DNA of 64,000 nt from Endozoicomonas sp. GU-1 (GCF_027366395.1 NZ_CP114771.1:4340001-4404000); one strand, 5' to 3'. Shown: positions 1 through 8,872, counted from the first letter of the stretch. The notes: generated by a model from the sequence alone, not told the origin. Made by a program: numbers and translations.

Positions 1-470
1 GCAAAACTATCACTAAATGCGGCTGCGTGTACCCATACCACCAGAATCAGGCCAAGAGTATCAACAGCTATATGACGTTTTCTGCCTTTTATTTTCTTCC
101 CGCCATCATAGCCTCGATCCCCCCCTTTTACCGAGGTTTTCACGGATTGGGAGTCAATGCTTGCTGCTGTTGGTTGTGGCTCTTTGCCCGCCTGAATTCG
201 CACCTGGTCACGAAGAGCATCATGCACCTTCTTCCATGTGCCATCTTGTTTCCAGATTCGAAAATAGGTGTAGACAGTACTCCATGGTGGAAAGTCAGAA
301 GGCAGCATTCGCCACTGACAGCCTGTTTTAGTGAGATAGAATATGGCATTCAATATCAGACGATAACTCCAGTCGCGTGGTCGCCCATTTTTTGGAGTAT
401 CATAGCCAGGGTCAGGGAATAGAGGCTTGAGGATTGCCCACTCGTCATTGGTCAGGTCGGATGGATACAT
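1..470 (-). CDS. IS5-type DDE transposase, 3' part cut by window edge
   Basis: The reading frame is open from the ATG at 470 leftwards to base 1, so only the N-terminal ~156 residues are present. The protein begins MYPSDLTNDEWAILKPLFP and carries the WRMLP and D-(S)-Q-SVKT segments followed by GYDGGKKIKGRKRH, the signature of IS5-family (IS1031/IS427-like) transposases. The first catalytic Asp is expected in the IDSQSVKT stretch. A run of seven G on the coding strand (119-125) is a possible slippage site, but the frame is continuous through it. Whether the gene is intact cannot be seen because its end is outside the window. Confidence 0.85.
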   Translation of the reverse strand, partial: MYPSDLTNDEWAILKPLFPDPGYDTPKNGRPRDWSYRLILNAIFYLTKTGCQWRMLPSDFPPWSTVYTYFRIWKQDGTWKKVHDALRDQVRIQAGKEPQPTAASIDSQSVKTSVKGGDRGYDGGKKIKGRKRHIAVDTLGLILVVWVHAAAFSDSF

Positions 471-567
471 AATTATCCTCCTTAAACTAATCAGATACTG
501 TAGTTATAGACGACGTTGAGTTTTTTATCCTGAGTTAATGGTCAGTAACTTTTACAACAGTCTCTGA
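1..567 (-). mobile_element. IS5-family insertion sequence, partial
   Basis: This holds the transposase at 1-470 plus its upstream region. The outer end is probably near 553-567, where the minus strand reads GAGACTGTTGTAAAA, a plausible IS5-type terminal repeat. The other end lies outside the window, so the repeat could not be paired and the boundary is approximate. Confidence 0.55.
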
Positions 568-624
568 GAAAAATTCAAAGAAAAGTGGATCAGCAGCCTT
601 TATCTGCCCACTGATGACTATCAC

Positions 625-1197
625 TTAAAGAACCCCCACCACATCCTCATACAGCTCCCGAAGCGTAACTGAAAACCCGATGGAATGAAGCTGCAAGGTA
701 TCGGTCTCCTGCTTCAGGCGGATGATCTCCCAGCCGCTGTCGGTACTCTGGTAGAGATCCACGGCAATCTTATCCTGATGGATCAGTACATACTCCTTCA
801 ACCCCTTGATGGCGGTGTAGGCTGCAAGCTTTTCCATCCGGTCTCTTGCCTCGGTGGTGGGGGATAGCACTTCGGCAATCAAGGTTGGCTGATCTTCAAC
901 ATAGGCGTTCTGGTCAGAATCGTTACAGGCCACCATCACATCCGGATAATAAAAAACATCATTCCCTTTATGGCTGGCATTCACTTTCATATCACTGGAG
1001 TAAGCTCTACAGGGGCTGCCCTGCAGGTGAGCACGCAGCAGGGAGGCAAACGCCAGGGTAAGCAGATTGCGCCTGCGGCTGGCACCGGCCATGGCGACGA
1101 TCAGCCCGTTAACGTATTCATGCCGCTGGTCTGCCTGCTGTTCAAACGCCAGATAGGCTTCCGGTGTCATCAATTGTAACTGCTCGGCCTGAGCCAT
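625..1197 (-). CDS. Uma2 family endonuclease (DUF820)
   Basis: A 190-aa protein of the Uma2/DUF820 family, which has a PD-(D/E)XK restriction-endonuclease fold and is common in genomes rich in mobile elements. Family features visible in order are the N-terminal MTPEAYLAFEQ, RHEYVNGLIVAMAG, the metal-site YYPDVMVAC with its PD, and PTLIAEVLSPTTEARDR-EKLAAY, where the second acidic residue sits in IAEVLS. Length is normal for the family. It lies alone between an IS5 element and the serpin gene. The biological role of Uma2 proteins is not well established; nuclease activity is inferred from the fold. Confidence 0.85.
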   Translation of the reverse strand: MAQAEQLQLMTPEAYLAFEQQADQRHEYVNGLIVAMAGASRRRNLLTLAFASLLRAHLQGSPCRAYSSDMKVNASHKGNDVFYYPDVMVACNDSDQNAYVEDQPTLIAEVLSPTTEARDRMEKLAAYTAIKGLKEYVLIHQDKIAVDLYQSTDSGWEIIRLKQETDTLQLHSIGFSVTLRELYEDVVGVL

Positions 1198-1565
1198 TCG
1201 CTTCTTTCCGTTCTGTTTATGATCCTTACAGAATAATACACATCGGGGAGTAGTTGGCAGTTTTCAGAAAAAGAAAGTGGGCAGAAAAGGAGGTAGAGTG
1301 AATTTTCGACGGCCCATGACCTGAAAACGAAAGCACGAATAGTTGGTAATGACCGACGACCTATTGCGTACGACAAACATCAGGATGCCGAGCAATCGTC
1401 GGAAAAGTGATTAAACTAGTCTTGTTAGCGTTGTAGATTTTAGCGCCATTGGAGTAAATAAAGATGGAGTCTTCTATGTGGTGGAAGGAGACCTCAATAG
1501 CGAACTGATAAAAAATTACTTGCCTTGCGGATGTTATTAACATTAACAGAGTCAGGAGTAGCAAA
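1198..1565. other. intergenic region, no gene recognised
   Basis: This 368-bp stretch is AT-rich. It holds the segment GTGGGCAGAAAAGG near 1278, which resembles the arms of the inverted repeat at 14411-14479. An SD-like AGGAG just before 1566 serves the serpin gene. Nothing else could be supported. Confidence 0.5.
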
Positions 1566-3455
1566 ATGTTCAACTCAGTCGGCTTACCCCCAATACCAAC
1601 TGTTCCTACGCGTGCATCGATTGAAACAACAACCTGCAACCAGCGAGAATACCAGGATCGAGCTAAAAAAATAGTTAGCGCATGTATTCGTGATCTGGCG
1701 TTTGAAATATTAAAACCTGCAGGTCAGTCCAGCACTGCTTTGTCCGATTCAAGCCTGGCCGCGTCACTGGGTATGTTACTGGCAACCATGGATAACAACG
1801 ATAAGGAAATGATCCTCGACATACCTCAAGGAGAGCTGACACCACAGCTTGATTCGGCAATCCATAATGAACTGGGGCGTCTCAGCAGAAAGCATCCTTT
1901 CCGAAAGGACCAGATGCTTTCTATATTGAACTTCATGGCATCCGCACATAATCCGGGCCACGACAAGGGTTTTGTTGATAATCTCATTGAGCACTATAAA
2001 GCAGAGCTGCTAACCTCTGATGGCAATAAAAACATAGCTGATGTGACGGATCAATACGTCGAACAAGTTACCGGGGGTGAAATTCCTGGATTGCTGGCAA
2101 ATCATCCCCTTCGGGATTCGATTGACACTACCATAAACAATGTCGTGTCACTCAAGGCAAAATGGGCTCATGCGTTTAATCCAGGTAACACTGAGTCTCG
2201 TCCATTCAGGTGTGCAGACGGGTCCACAATTAACGTCAAAATGATGAGTATAAAGGATCAGATAGGTTACTCTGATGAGCGTAGCCGAAAATTTGAAGCC
2301 ATTGCCAAACCATTCAAGCAAGGAGAGAATGAGCTTTACCTGGTGGCGATAGCACCGCTTCAAGATTCACCTGACGCCATTGGCAGTATTACTAAAGAGA
2401 CCATCGATCATCTGATTGACAAATCAATTAACCGCACACCCAGAGAAGTTAAGCTGACGTTCCCTGTAATGAAAATAAACAGTACGAACAGCGATCTGTT
2501 GGATCAGATTGGTTCTTTCCGGGGTATAAAAATAACGCCTGACAAATTAAAGAAATTAGGCGGACCGACACCTGACTCTCTCAGTACAAAGCAAACAATC
2601 GTGGCCAAAATAGATGAGGAAGGTGCTCGTGTTTCAGTTGCTACTACGACAGCAATAACCACCAGGTCCGTGGGCTCCGAGAGCAATGCTATTGAATTTG
2701 ATTTTGATAGCCCCGGGCTGGTTTTTATTGTCGATAAGCAAGGCAATCGTGTGCTTGGAGCAGCGGTCAAAAATGGTGATTTTCTGGTTGCTTCGGGTGA
2801 AGCAGAAATTTCTGCTGGTGCCAGCTCGAATAGCTTTTCTCATAAAAAGAAAAGAAAGAAACTTACCGATTATTGCATTATGTGTAAAGAGGAGTTTCAT
2901 GGTATGTGCTTCGAAGGATTTGAAGCGTTGAAACCACAGTTGATGAAATATTTGATAAAACTGGCAGCGGAGAAAAATAAAAATCCAGTTAAAAAAGATT
3001 CTTCCCCATCCACGCAGTCTTTTGTAACTGCCCCAAATTTGGTTGGAAATATGACAGAGACATCTCCACAGCCTATTAAAACCAATAAAGAGCTTCCAGG
3101 AAATGACTTTTTACCACCAAATGTTGAGCAGTCACAGTCTTTTGACAAGCTGACAAAAGAAGAAAAAGAGAGTCAATTACTAATGGCCTTACAAGAAAAA
3201 CTCAATGATATTCCTATCAAAGAAGTCATATGGAATGATATCGGTATCGATATTATGGTTAACGACCTGGAAGAAGCAGAAAAAATTAAAGAAAAATTAA
3301 TTGAAATTATTGGAAAAGAATATCAATATTGTGGAGGTGTTCATGACTTTTCCAATTCTGGTTACAAACCCAGAATCTATGTAGACGCAATGTTTAAGTC
3401 AAGAGATATCCTGGTAAATAAGCTATTCCCTGACTACCCAAAAATATCGGAATAG
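1566..3455 (+). CDS. serpin-family protein with C-terminal extension
   Basis: A 629-aa protein whose residues ~30-405 follow the serpin fold. NNVVSLKAKWAHAF (191-204) matches the strand 3A segment N-x-I-x-F-K-x-x-W-x-x-F; VKMMS (224-228) matches V-x-M-M; VKLTFPVMKI (295-304) matches the V-x-x-P-K-F strand; EEGARVSVAT (351-360) matches the reactive-loop hinge; IEFDFDSPGLVFIVD ends the fold. Counting from the hinge, P1-P1' are R367-S368, which predicts inhibition of trypsin-like proteases. The hinge is not ideal: V at P12 and P10 and A at P14 replace the usual small residues and Thr. No signal peptide is seen. Residues ~410-629 extend beyond any serpin, with KKKRKK (427-432) and C437-x2-C440-x7-C448. 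Start chosen at ATG 1566, preceded by AGGAG. The target and location are not known; loose hinge spacing could make it non-inhibitory. Confidence 0.75.
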   Translation: MFNSVGLPPIPTVPTRASIETTTCNQREYQDRAKKIVSACIRDLAFEILKPAGQSSTALSDSSLAASLGMLLATMDNNDKEMILDIPQGELTPQLDSAIHNELGRLSRKHPFRKDQMLSILNFMASAHNPGHDKGFVDNLIEHYKAELLTSDGNKNIADVTDQYVEQVTGGEIPGLLANHPLRDSIDTTINNVVSLKAKWAHAFNPGNTESRPFRCADGSTINVKMMSIKDQIGYSDERSRKFEAIAKPFKQGENELYLVAIAPLQDSPDAIGSITKETIDHLIDKSINRTPREVKLTFPVMKINSTNSDLLDQIGSFRGIKITPDKLKKLGGPTPDSLSTKQTIVAKIDEEGARVSVATTTAITTRSVGSESNAIEFDFDSPGLVFIVDKQGNRVLGAAVKNGDFLVASGEAEISAGASSNSFSHKKKRKKLTDYCIMCKEEFHGMCFEGFEALKPQLMKYLIKLAAEKNKNPVKKDSSPSTQSFVTAPNLVGNMTETSPQPIKTNKELPGNDFLPPNVEQSQSFDKLTKEEKESQLLMALQEKLNDIPIKEVIWNDIGIDIMVNDLEEAEKIKEKLIEIIGKEYQYCGGVHDFSNSGYKPRIYVDAMFKSRDILVNKLFPDYPKISE

Positions 3456-3545
3456 TTCAACCCGTTTGGCAATAAATGAATAGACTGATGACACGGATAT
3501 TGTCTATACTGGTCGATCACTTATATGAGTTAGTGGAGAGATTCA

Positions 3546-3842
3546 ATGTATAATTCCGGTTTATCTACAAACTTACCCCCAGCTAAAGAACAGTACATAG
3601 TTTCAGATGATATGGGAGAAAAATATATTTTAAAGTATGAAGAGGTTAGTTCAGGGGATGGTGGTTCCAGGCAATCAATTTGGTCCAAGTGCTCTTTTCC
3701 TGATGGTCATTTGATTACTAAGTTTGGAGATGATTCTGCATTTTATTTACATCGTTTAGAGTTCATTGGAACACCAGTTGGAAAAAGGGATAGTGTTACA
3801 CTTACCATAATAAGAAATATATTTAACGATGTACTTATTTGA
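3546..3842 (+). CDS. hypothetical protein, 98 aa
   Basis: I do not recognise this protein. It starts at an ATG preceded by a good SD (GGAGAG) and is hydrophilic, with no signal peptide or membrane segment. It follows the serpin gene by 90 bp in the same orientation, so it could be cotranscribed. The end lies about 70 bp before an IS66-type transposase gene, so the original C-terminus may have been altered by the insertion. Confidence 0.5.
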   Translation: MYNSGLSTNLPPAKEQYIVSDDMGEKYILKYEEVSSGDGGSRQSIWSKCSFPDGHLITKFGDDSAFYLHRLEFIGTPVGKRDSVTLTIIRNIFNDVLI

Positions 3843-3911
3843 AAATTGGTAAGTTCTCAGAAAGTGCTGACATAAAGCAAAATACACGTCTCTGGCCTAT
3901 CCTTTTACACC

Positions 3912-5710
3912 ATGAATTTTCCTTTTCCTGCAACCAATGTCCAGCATGACCATCCAGGCCAAAAAGTCTTGGATTATCTTGCTCAGCTCCAGCAGCACAA
4001 CACATTGCTCAAGGAGTCGCTGGCTTTGTCCCAGAAAGCATTGGCTCTGTCCCAGAAAGAGAACGTTCTCCAGAAGGAGTTGATTGCCAGGCTGCAGGCA
4101 CAAGGCGTTCAGCAGCAAGAGCAGATCACTCAGCTACAGGAGAAAGTTGAAGCCCTTGAGGCTGAAATCCGCCGTCTTAAAAAGCTGCCTCCCAAGCCTG
4201 ACATCAAACCAAATACCAAGCCCCCTGATGACTCAGACGGCCCTCCCGGTACTCCACCGGCAACCGGTCAAGGTGATGAAGCTGACCCGGATGATGTCCC
4301 AAAACATAAGGTCAGCAAACCGGATGAAAGTACTCGTAATCAGCGCAAGCAACCCACAAAGCCACCTCCTGAAAAGAGCATATGTGTCCCGGCCTGTGGT
4401 GTTCCTCCGGGATCTACCTGGAACGGCACTACCCCATTCTATGTACAAGATCTGGTGATCAAGCCAACCAGTGTCGAATATCTGCTTGACCAATGGATAA
4501 CACCAGACGGGAAAACAGTCACTGCCAAGCCTCCAGCGAATTTGCACGGGCACCATTATGGCCCGACATTGCAAGCCTACATTCTTCACCAGTATTTCGG
4601 TTGTGGTGTTACCCAACCGCAGCTGCTGGAATGGCTCTGGGATATTGGCCTCTCCATCTCGCCGGGGGAACTGAGCAACCTGATCACTAAAGGGAATGAG
4701 CAGTTTCAAAGTGAGAAGGATGAGATCCTGGTCGCAGGCCTTCGTTGCTCAAGCTACATTCAGACAGACGACACAGGGGCAAGGCATCAAGGACAAAATG
4801 GTTACTGCACCATCATCTGTAATGAGTCGTTTGCCTGGTATGCCACCACAGGTAGCAAAAGCCGGGAGAATTTTCTAAGCCTTCTGCACCGGCCTTTTCG
4901 GACGTACGCGATGACAGGGAATGCCCTGGACTACCTGAGGACACTCAAATATCCCCAAAAGTGGCTGCGTGTACTCCAGCCATACGTTGGAGTGACTTTC
5001 CTGAGTTATGAAGCCTGGAAGGCCTGCATGAAAGAGCATGGCCTGACAGGCAAAAAACGCCTGCAACAAGCCAGTGAAGCCTTGATCTATGCCAGTTTGA
5101 TAGAACATGGCTTAGGGCATCTGACAACCTTCAGCGATGGCGCACAACAGTTCAATGTGTTCAAACACGCCCAGTGCTGGGTACATGCAGAGCGGTTGCT
5201 GTACAAGGTTCATCCTGTCAATGAGCAACAAGCCAGTGCCCAGAAATGGTGCCGGACATGGCTCTGGGCGATTTATGATGATCTGAAAGCCTTCAAGGCT
5301 GAGCCTTCCAAAGAGAACGCCATGAAGGGACGACTAGGCTTTTTAGCCCTAATCCAGACACGCACAAATTGCAGGGCTCTCCAGCAAGCGCTCTCAGGCC
5401 TTGCTGTCATAGAAAAAGAGCTGTTGCTGGTACTGGAAGACCCAAGCCTTCCGTTACATAACAACCTGAGTGAAAGCCTGATACGAGAATACGTCAAGCG
5501 TCGTAAGATTAGCGGCGGCACGCGGAGCGAAGCAGGACGGCAAAGTCGCAACACCTTGCCAGTCTGAAGAAAACGTGTCGCCTGTATGGTCTTTCATTCT
5601 GGGACTATCTGACAGACAGGTTAAATGGAGTTAGGCAGTTCCCGAGGCTGGAGAGTTTGATTGAAAAAGCTTCCCAGATTCTATCTTGTGGGCTTTGCAG
5701 CAGTTTTTGA
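3912..5710 (+). pseudogene. IS66-family transposase, frameshifted near the 3' end
   Basis: This encodes an IS66-type transposase. Residues ~15-95 form a Gln/Leu-rich coiled coil, followed by a Pro-rich linker, a region with CVPACG, and the DDE domain. Catalytic segments are TDDTGARHQG (first Asp), TFSDGAQQFN (second Asp) and NNLSESLIREY (Glu). The uninterrupted frame stops at 5567 after GRQSRNTLPV. Dropping into the next frame at about 5552 gives LASLKKTCRLYGLSFWDYL and runs to a stop at 5708-5710, which is the expected family ending. One base has therefore been lost near 5552-5556. No accessory tnpA/tnpB partners are present. Confidence 0.85.
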
Positions 5711-6093
5711 GAAATTACGAAAATTGTTTCGATTGCTACCGTGTTTATTTTATTCATGATGCAAGATGATGCCGAGTAATAAATCAAGCCGTCCTTTGCG
5801 CCATCAAAAAAACCTTTTGTAATATATGAAGTGTCACAATCAGGGGATAGATATACGGTTATACCTGCACCAAGCAGTGACATTATACCGGGCACAATGC
5901 ATACAAGCCTCTTATCAAGAGTTCTAAGCCATTGCTCCTCATTTGGAAGGAGGCCTAAAAGTAACAGGCTAGTCCCTAACTTGATCTCTTCATAAACGGC
6001 TTGATTTTCATTAGAAATATTTTCATTAATCAGCTTGGTAAGTCCGAAAATAGCATGCTGACCCCCATAATAAACTTGAATATCCATTGTCAT
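5605..6093 (-). CDS. hypothetical protein, 3' end overwritten by the IS66 element
   Basis: The 162-aa frame starts MTMDIQVYYGGQHAIFGL and holds one hydrophobic stretch (LLLLGLLP) and a second around CIVPGIMSLLGAGITVYL. No family is recognised. Its last ~35 codons are antisense to the end of the IS66 transposase, so the original C-terminus was almost certainly replaced when that element inserted. It is best treated as a truncated gene. The two hydrophobic segments could make it membrane associated. Confidence 0.45.
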   Translation of the reverse strand: MTMDIQVYYGGQHAIFGLTKLINENISNENQAVYEEIKLGTSLLLLGLLPNEEQWLRTLDKRLVCIVPGIMSLLGAGITVYLSPDCDTSYITKGFFDGAKDGLIYYSASSCIMNKINTVAIETIFVISQKLLQSPQDRIWEAFSIKLSSLGNCLTPFNLSVR

Positions 6094-6536
6094 AGCAAAA
6101 AAATCGACTAACAGTAGTAATAATTTTCAGGCCAAATGTAACACTCTGCATGACCCTATCTGGAACGATAGTTTTAAGTCGGACGACTTAACCTATAGAT
6201 GCTTTCATTTTTTATCGTCCATGCAGGGAAATACAGAATTGGTAACCTGTGGACAATTGAATGTCACTGTGGTTCCGATATAAAAAATTCACTTAAATTG
6301 AAGCGTTGGTACTTAAATACTCTTTGTGACATCCGCGCCATAAAGTACGAAAGTTCCTGGTCACTCAAGAACGTTTATAATTCCTTGCGATACTCACCAT
6401 CGGTTTGACTGACGGACTCATGTGCTGACCGTTCATCCGGAGTTTTTCAATAACTCGACTCTCAACGGCCTGCTCACTTCTTATGCCCTCAGCTTATAAT
6501 CAAGGAGCTGTAAAAGTAGGGCAGGATTATGCAGCG
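6094..6536. other. intergenic region, possible short frame
   Basis: This 443-bp stretch contains a 69-codon open frame (6199-6408, plus strand) without a clear ribosome-binding site or known similarity, so it is not called as a gene. The start of a direct repeat (6506-6553) lies at its right end. Confidence 0.4.
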
Positions 6537-6553
6537 TCAAGAATCAATACCTG
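6506..6553 (+). repeat. direct repeat copy A (contains GTCAAGAATCAA)
   Basis: This ~48-bp segment matches 7223-7270 in the same orientation: both begin AGCTG(T/C)AAAA, contain CAGG-TTA, and share GTCAAGAATCAA (6536-6547 here) followed by CCTGA. The 12-base core occurs a third time at 9272-9283. Here it overlaps the 3' end of the antitoxin gene. Confidence 0.7.
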
Positions 6554-6848
6554 ATCCAGGTTTCGACCTTGGTTTTACCTCCATCAGAGAACCAGAAAGA
6601 TACTTATGGATAATACTGGAAACCAACGTCTGATAAGGAATACCTTCACGCTGGGCCCGGGACTGAATGGCCAGTAAATCGCGTCGTGAAATACGGATAT
6701 TGATGCGCTTATCCTTTTTAAAAGTCTCTGCAGCAAAACTCTCCAGTTCTGCTTTGCGTTCTGGGGACAGCGTGGACTGATAGTCTCCTGCTTCCAGAGC
6801 ATCAAGTAGCGACTGCTCCTCTTGATCCAACGTATTTTTTTTTGTCAT
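6537..6848 (-). CDS. BrnA-like antitoxin (CopG-type)
   Basis: A 103-aa protein with INIRISRRDLLAIQSRAQREGIPYQTLV, written here in two parts: INIRISRRDL at ~49-58 and QREGIPYQTLVSSIIHKYL after it. This is the ribbon-helix-helix pattern of CopG/BrnA antitoxins. It overlaps the toxin gene by four bases (ATGA), so the two are translationally coupled with the toxin first, the usual BrnTA order. It is expected to bind the toxin and the operon promoter. The last residues (KPGSGIDS) come from the repeat at 6506-6553, so the C-terminus may be altered. Confidence 0.85.
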   Translation of the reverse strand: MTKKNTLDQEEQSLLDALEAGDYQSTLSPERKAELESFAAETFKKDKRINIRISRRDLLAIQSRAQREGIPYQTLVSSIIHKYLSGSLMEVKPRSKPGSGIDS

Positions 6849-7123
6849 GAATCACCTTCCAGGTAATCTCGGGTAAATTTTCGGCTTGGTATCAGGGTCT
6901 TCAGAAAGAGCTCCTTTTCATTCTCCACGTAGGGCACCAGCCAGGCGTAGCCCATCACGTTAACAACAAACACCCGCTGGTGCGGGTAGTCAACCTCGTT
7001 AGGATGGGCAATATCATCCAGAAGGTCGCCGTTTTGAATATGAAAGATAATTTCTTCAAAGGATTTACCGCGTTGATCAATCAGCTGCTGATTCTTCTCA
7101 GCGTTCCAGTTAAAGCATTTCAT
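6845..7123 (-). CDS. BrnT-family toxin (putative ribonuclease)
   Basis: A 92-aa protein beginning MKCFNWNAEKNQQLIDQRGKS, matching the BrnT pattern F-x-W-D-x-x-K-N-x-x-x-x-x-x-G-x-S-F-E-E-A. The family are small ribonuclease toxins with a RelE-like fold that are neutralised by BrnA. The downstream overlapping gene is the antitoxin. No SD is visible. A TATACT box at 7130-7135 lies only seven bases before the ATG, which suggests a leaderless transcript. The pair is flanked by direct repeats A and B. Confidence 0.85.
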   Translation of the reverse strand: MKCFNWNAEKNQQLIDQRGKSFEEIIFHIQNGDLLDDIAHPNEVDYPHQRVFVVNVMGYAWLVPYVENEKELFLKTLIPSRKFTRDYLEGDS

Positions 7124-7129
7124 AGGGTC

Positions 7130-7135
7130 AGTATA
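7130..7135 (-). promoter_or_regulatory. candidate -10 box of the brnTA operon
   Basis: The minus strand reads TATACT seven bases upstream of the BrnT start codon. A GTGCAC palindrome lies just upstream of it, a possible binding site for the antitoxin. The -35 match is weak. Confidence 0.4.
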
Positions 7136-7222
7136 GAGAATGTGTGCACTTTGTCATCAAATATTATCTATTAGCCCAGATTCAGTACATCCTCAACCTT
7201 ATCCTCAATGCCCCAGAAAAAA

Positions 7223-7270
7223 AGCTGCAAAAATAGAACAGGGTTAAGTGGTGTCAAGAATCAAGGCCTG
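7223..7270 (+). repeat. direct repeat copy B (contains GTCAAGAATCAA)
   Basis: This is the second copy of the ~48-bp repeat; the core GTCAAGAATCAA is at 7253-7264. It sits exactly where the phosphomannomutase relic loses homology to its family, so it marks a rearrangement junction. Confidence 0.7.
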
Positions 7271-7347
7271 ACATCGGTTTTTCTCTTCAATTCATCAGGC
7301 ATGCGGCCACGAATATCGTAGGCTTTAAAGCAGGTTAGCGCTGACAT
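7261..7347 (-). pseudogene. phosphomannomutase N-terminal relic
   Basis: From ATG 7347 the minus strand encodes MSALTCFKAYDIRGRMPDEL, the hallmark N-terminus of CpsG/ManB-type phosphomannomutases (LTCFKAYDIRG). Similarity then stops and the frame ends eight codons later inside repeat copy B. The remaining ~430 residues, including the active-site Ser loop, are missing. The enzyme would convert mannose-6-P to mannose-1-P for GDP-mannose synthesis. This is a relic of a polysaccharide locus. Confidence 0.75.
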
Positions 7348-7545
7348 TAACAAATACCCTGAGATAGCATATGTGCTGTTATCAAATTCATGAAAACCAT
7401 TGTACTTGATACCAGCTGTTTTGTTTCGGCACTTCTCGGTAGTGGCGGCGCCAGCCGGGAGATTCTCAGGCTGTGTCTGAATCGCCAGTTGAATCCTCTG
7501 ATGGGCAATGCCCTTTAACGGACAGCGGAACACGGACAACGGCTT

Positions 7546-7644
7546 TCAAGATACTTCATCCAGAATAGAAAGGCCGGAAAGGGAAAGCAACCGTTTGGTC
7601 AGTTCAACAATCTTAACTGGCTGTCCCATATTCAGCACTGGAGC
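7546..7644 (-). pseudogene. FlaA1/CapD-like nucleotide-sugar epimerase/dehydratase fragment
   Basis: The minus strand reads PVLNMGQPVKIVELTKRLLS and then LSGLSILDEVS-stop. This resembles the conserved C-terminal segment V-L-D-M-G-E-P-V-(R/K)-I-x-(D/E)-L-A-x-x-M-I-x-L-S-G of FlaA1/WbpM/CapD-type UDP-sugar dehydratases. Only ~32 codons remain; upstream it is joined to a transposase fragment near 7645. The identification rests on this one motif. Confidence 0.55.
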
Positions 7645-7981
7645 GCTGAACATAGGCAAACAAAATGGTAAAAAACTTCCGAAAATAGCGGGCCTCAATG
7701 GGGTCAAGCAGTTCACGAAGGCGCGAATCACTGGGAACTTGCTCAACACCATAAAGGGATTTCAGGTTATGGAGCTTATCAGCATCATTCAGGCAGTCCT
7801 GGTCAAACTTAAGCAACGATGGATATTTCAGATGCATGACAGCAAGACCGCACATGACGGCATCATGCAGAGAGATTTTCGCATGGTTGTTTTTTGGTCG
7901 AAAATCCGGAATCTTTGCCGCTTCTTTCGAGACCAGCGAGATCAATTTTTCAGCAAGCGCTTTATTCTTTGATAGAGGCAC
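7613..7981 (-). pseudogene. DDE transposase, N-terminal fragment
   Basis: The frame begins MPLSKNKALAEKLISLVSKE and contains HDAVMCGLAVMHLKYPSLL and VPSDSRLRELLDP, typical of the N-terminal domain of a ~430-aa DDE transposase. Similarity ends at about residue 114 (FFTILFAYVQRSS), where the polysaccharide-gene fragment takes over. The catalytic domain is absent here. A C-terminal piece of what appears to be the same type of transposase lies at 11340-12314 on the other strand. The exact IS family is not assigned. Confidence 0.7.
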
Positions 7982-8467
7982 AATAACACGACAGAAATAG
8001 TATATATGCCAAATAAAATACTAAAAGTCTGCGATTGCAGGAATAGCTACTTTCCCTCTAACCCTTGATATCATTGATGGTAATCAATTTATCGGGAATT
8101 GCTGACAATGGATGGAAGCTGCTGGCAGTGACGTACTGCGCCAAGATTACAGAGGTTGGTTCAAAGAATATCATCCCGTTTCCTGTGCAGAAGAATAATA
8201 TTGTATGAAATTACCAGTCAATATCAGACTTTCACCCATTTGTGTTCGCACCCATTGATTCGAGTACGAGGGTCCTTAAGGTCAGTGAGGAAAATCATGA
8301 GAGGGGCAGGATTAAGCATCGGGTGTCGTAAAATTGGGCAACTATAAACCTATATTTCAGGTGATTGAAGCAATTAGGTGGTTGAAACTGGATTGTTAAA
8401 TGCGAATGAGAATACTCATGCGTAAGCCCTGATATATGACCCCGGTTTTTCTAGCTCAAGGTCGAAC
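7982..8467. other. intergenic region, no gene recognised
   Basis: This 486-bp stretch lies between a transposase fragment and vapC. It has stop codons throughout all frames apart from a 63-codon frame at 8156-8347 without an SD. Given the relics on both sides it is probably degraded sequence. Confidence 0.45.
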
Positions 8468-8872
8468 TTAATGCTGACTCGCGTTGATACAAATCAGTTT
8501 TGAGTACTTTTCAATAGCATCAAAATCACGATCTCTGTGTAAGAGAGGGAGAGTATAATGAATCGCGGTGACAGCAATGAGACAATCCATACTTTTACGA
8601 ATAGTAATACCTTTCTTTCTGGCCTTTCTATACAGCATGGCAGAATCAATAAACAGCTGATCTGATATCGAGTAACTGGACAGCGAAGAAAGGTAACTTT
8701 CCGTTTTTTTGCATGTCTTGTCTGCCCGAATCCCCTGCAGTACTTCCATAAGTATCACCGGGCAGGTGGCAACCCGACCATCTTGTAACAACTTCACAAG
8801 ATAGTGCACCTGCGGGTTATCATCATCATTGAAAAAATCAACCCAAACGCTGGTATCAACCATAATATCCAT
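8468..8872 (-). CDS. vapC: VapC-family PIN-domain toxin
   Basis: A 134-aa PIN-domain ribonuclease. The acidic metal-binding residues are in MVDTSVWVDFF (Asp near residue 6), in the MEVLQGI segment (Glu), in KSMDCLIAVTA (Asp), and in HRDRDFDAI (Asp). The length is normal for VapC, which cleaves RNA (often initiator tRNA or rRNA) when free of its antitoxin. The antitoxin gene ends immediately upstream, so the two form one operon. The order VapB then VapC is typical. Confidence 0.9.
   Translation of the reverse strand: MDIMVDTSVWVDFFNDDDNPQVHYLVKLLQDGRVATCPVILMEVLQGIRADKTCKKTESYLSSLSSYSISDQLFIDSAMLYRKARKKGITIRKSMDCLIAVTAIHYTLPLLHRDRDFDAIEKYSKLICINASQH

Noticed and set aside
119-125. Run of seven C (G on the coding strand) as a programmed frameshift site in the IS5 transposase
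   Set aside because: The transposase frame reads straight through the run with the expected family sequence on both sides, so no frameshift is needed here.
6199-6408. 69-codon plus-strand frame
   Set aside because: No SD, no similarity, and it lies in a decayed region; it was left in the description of the gap only.
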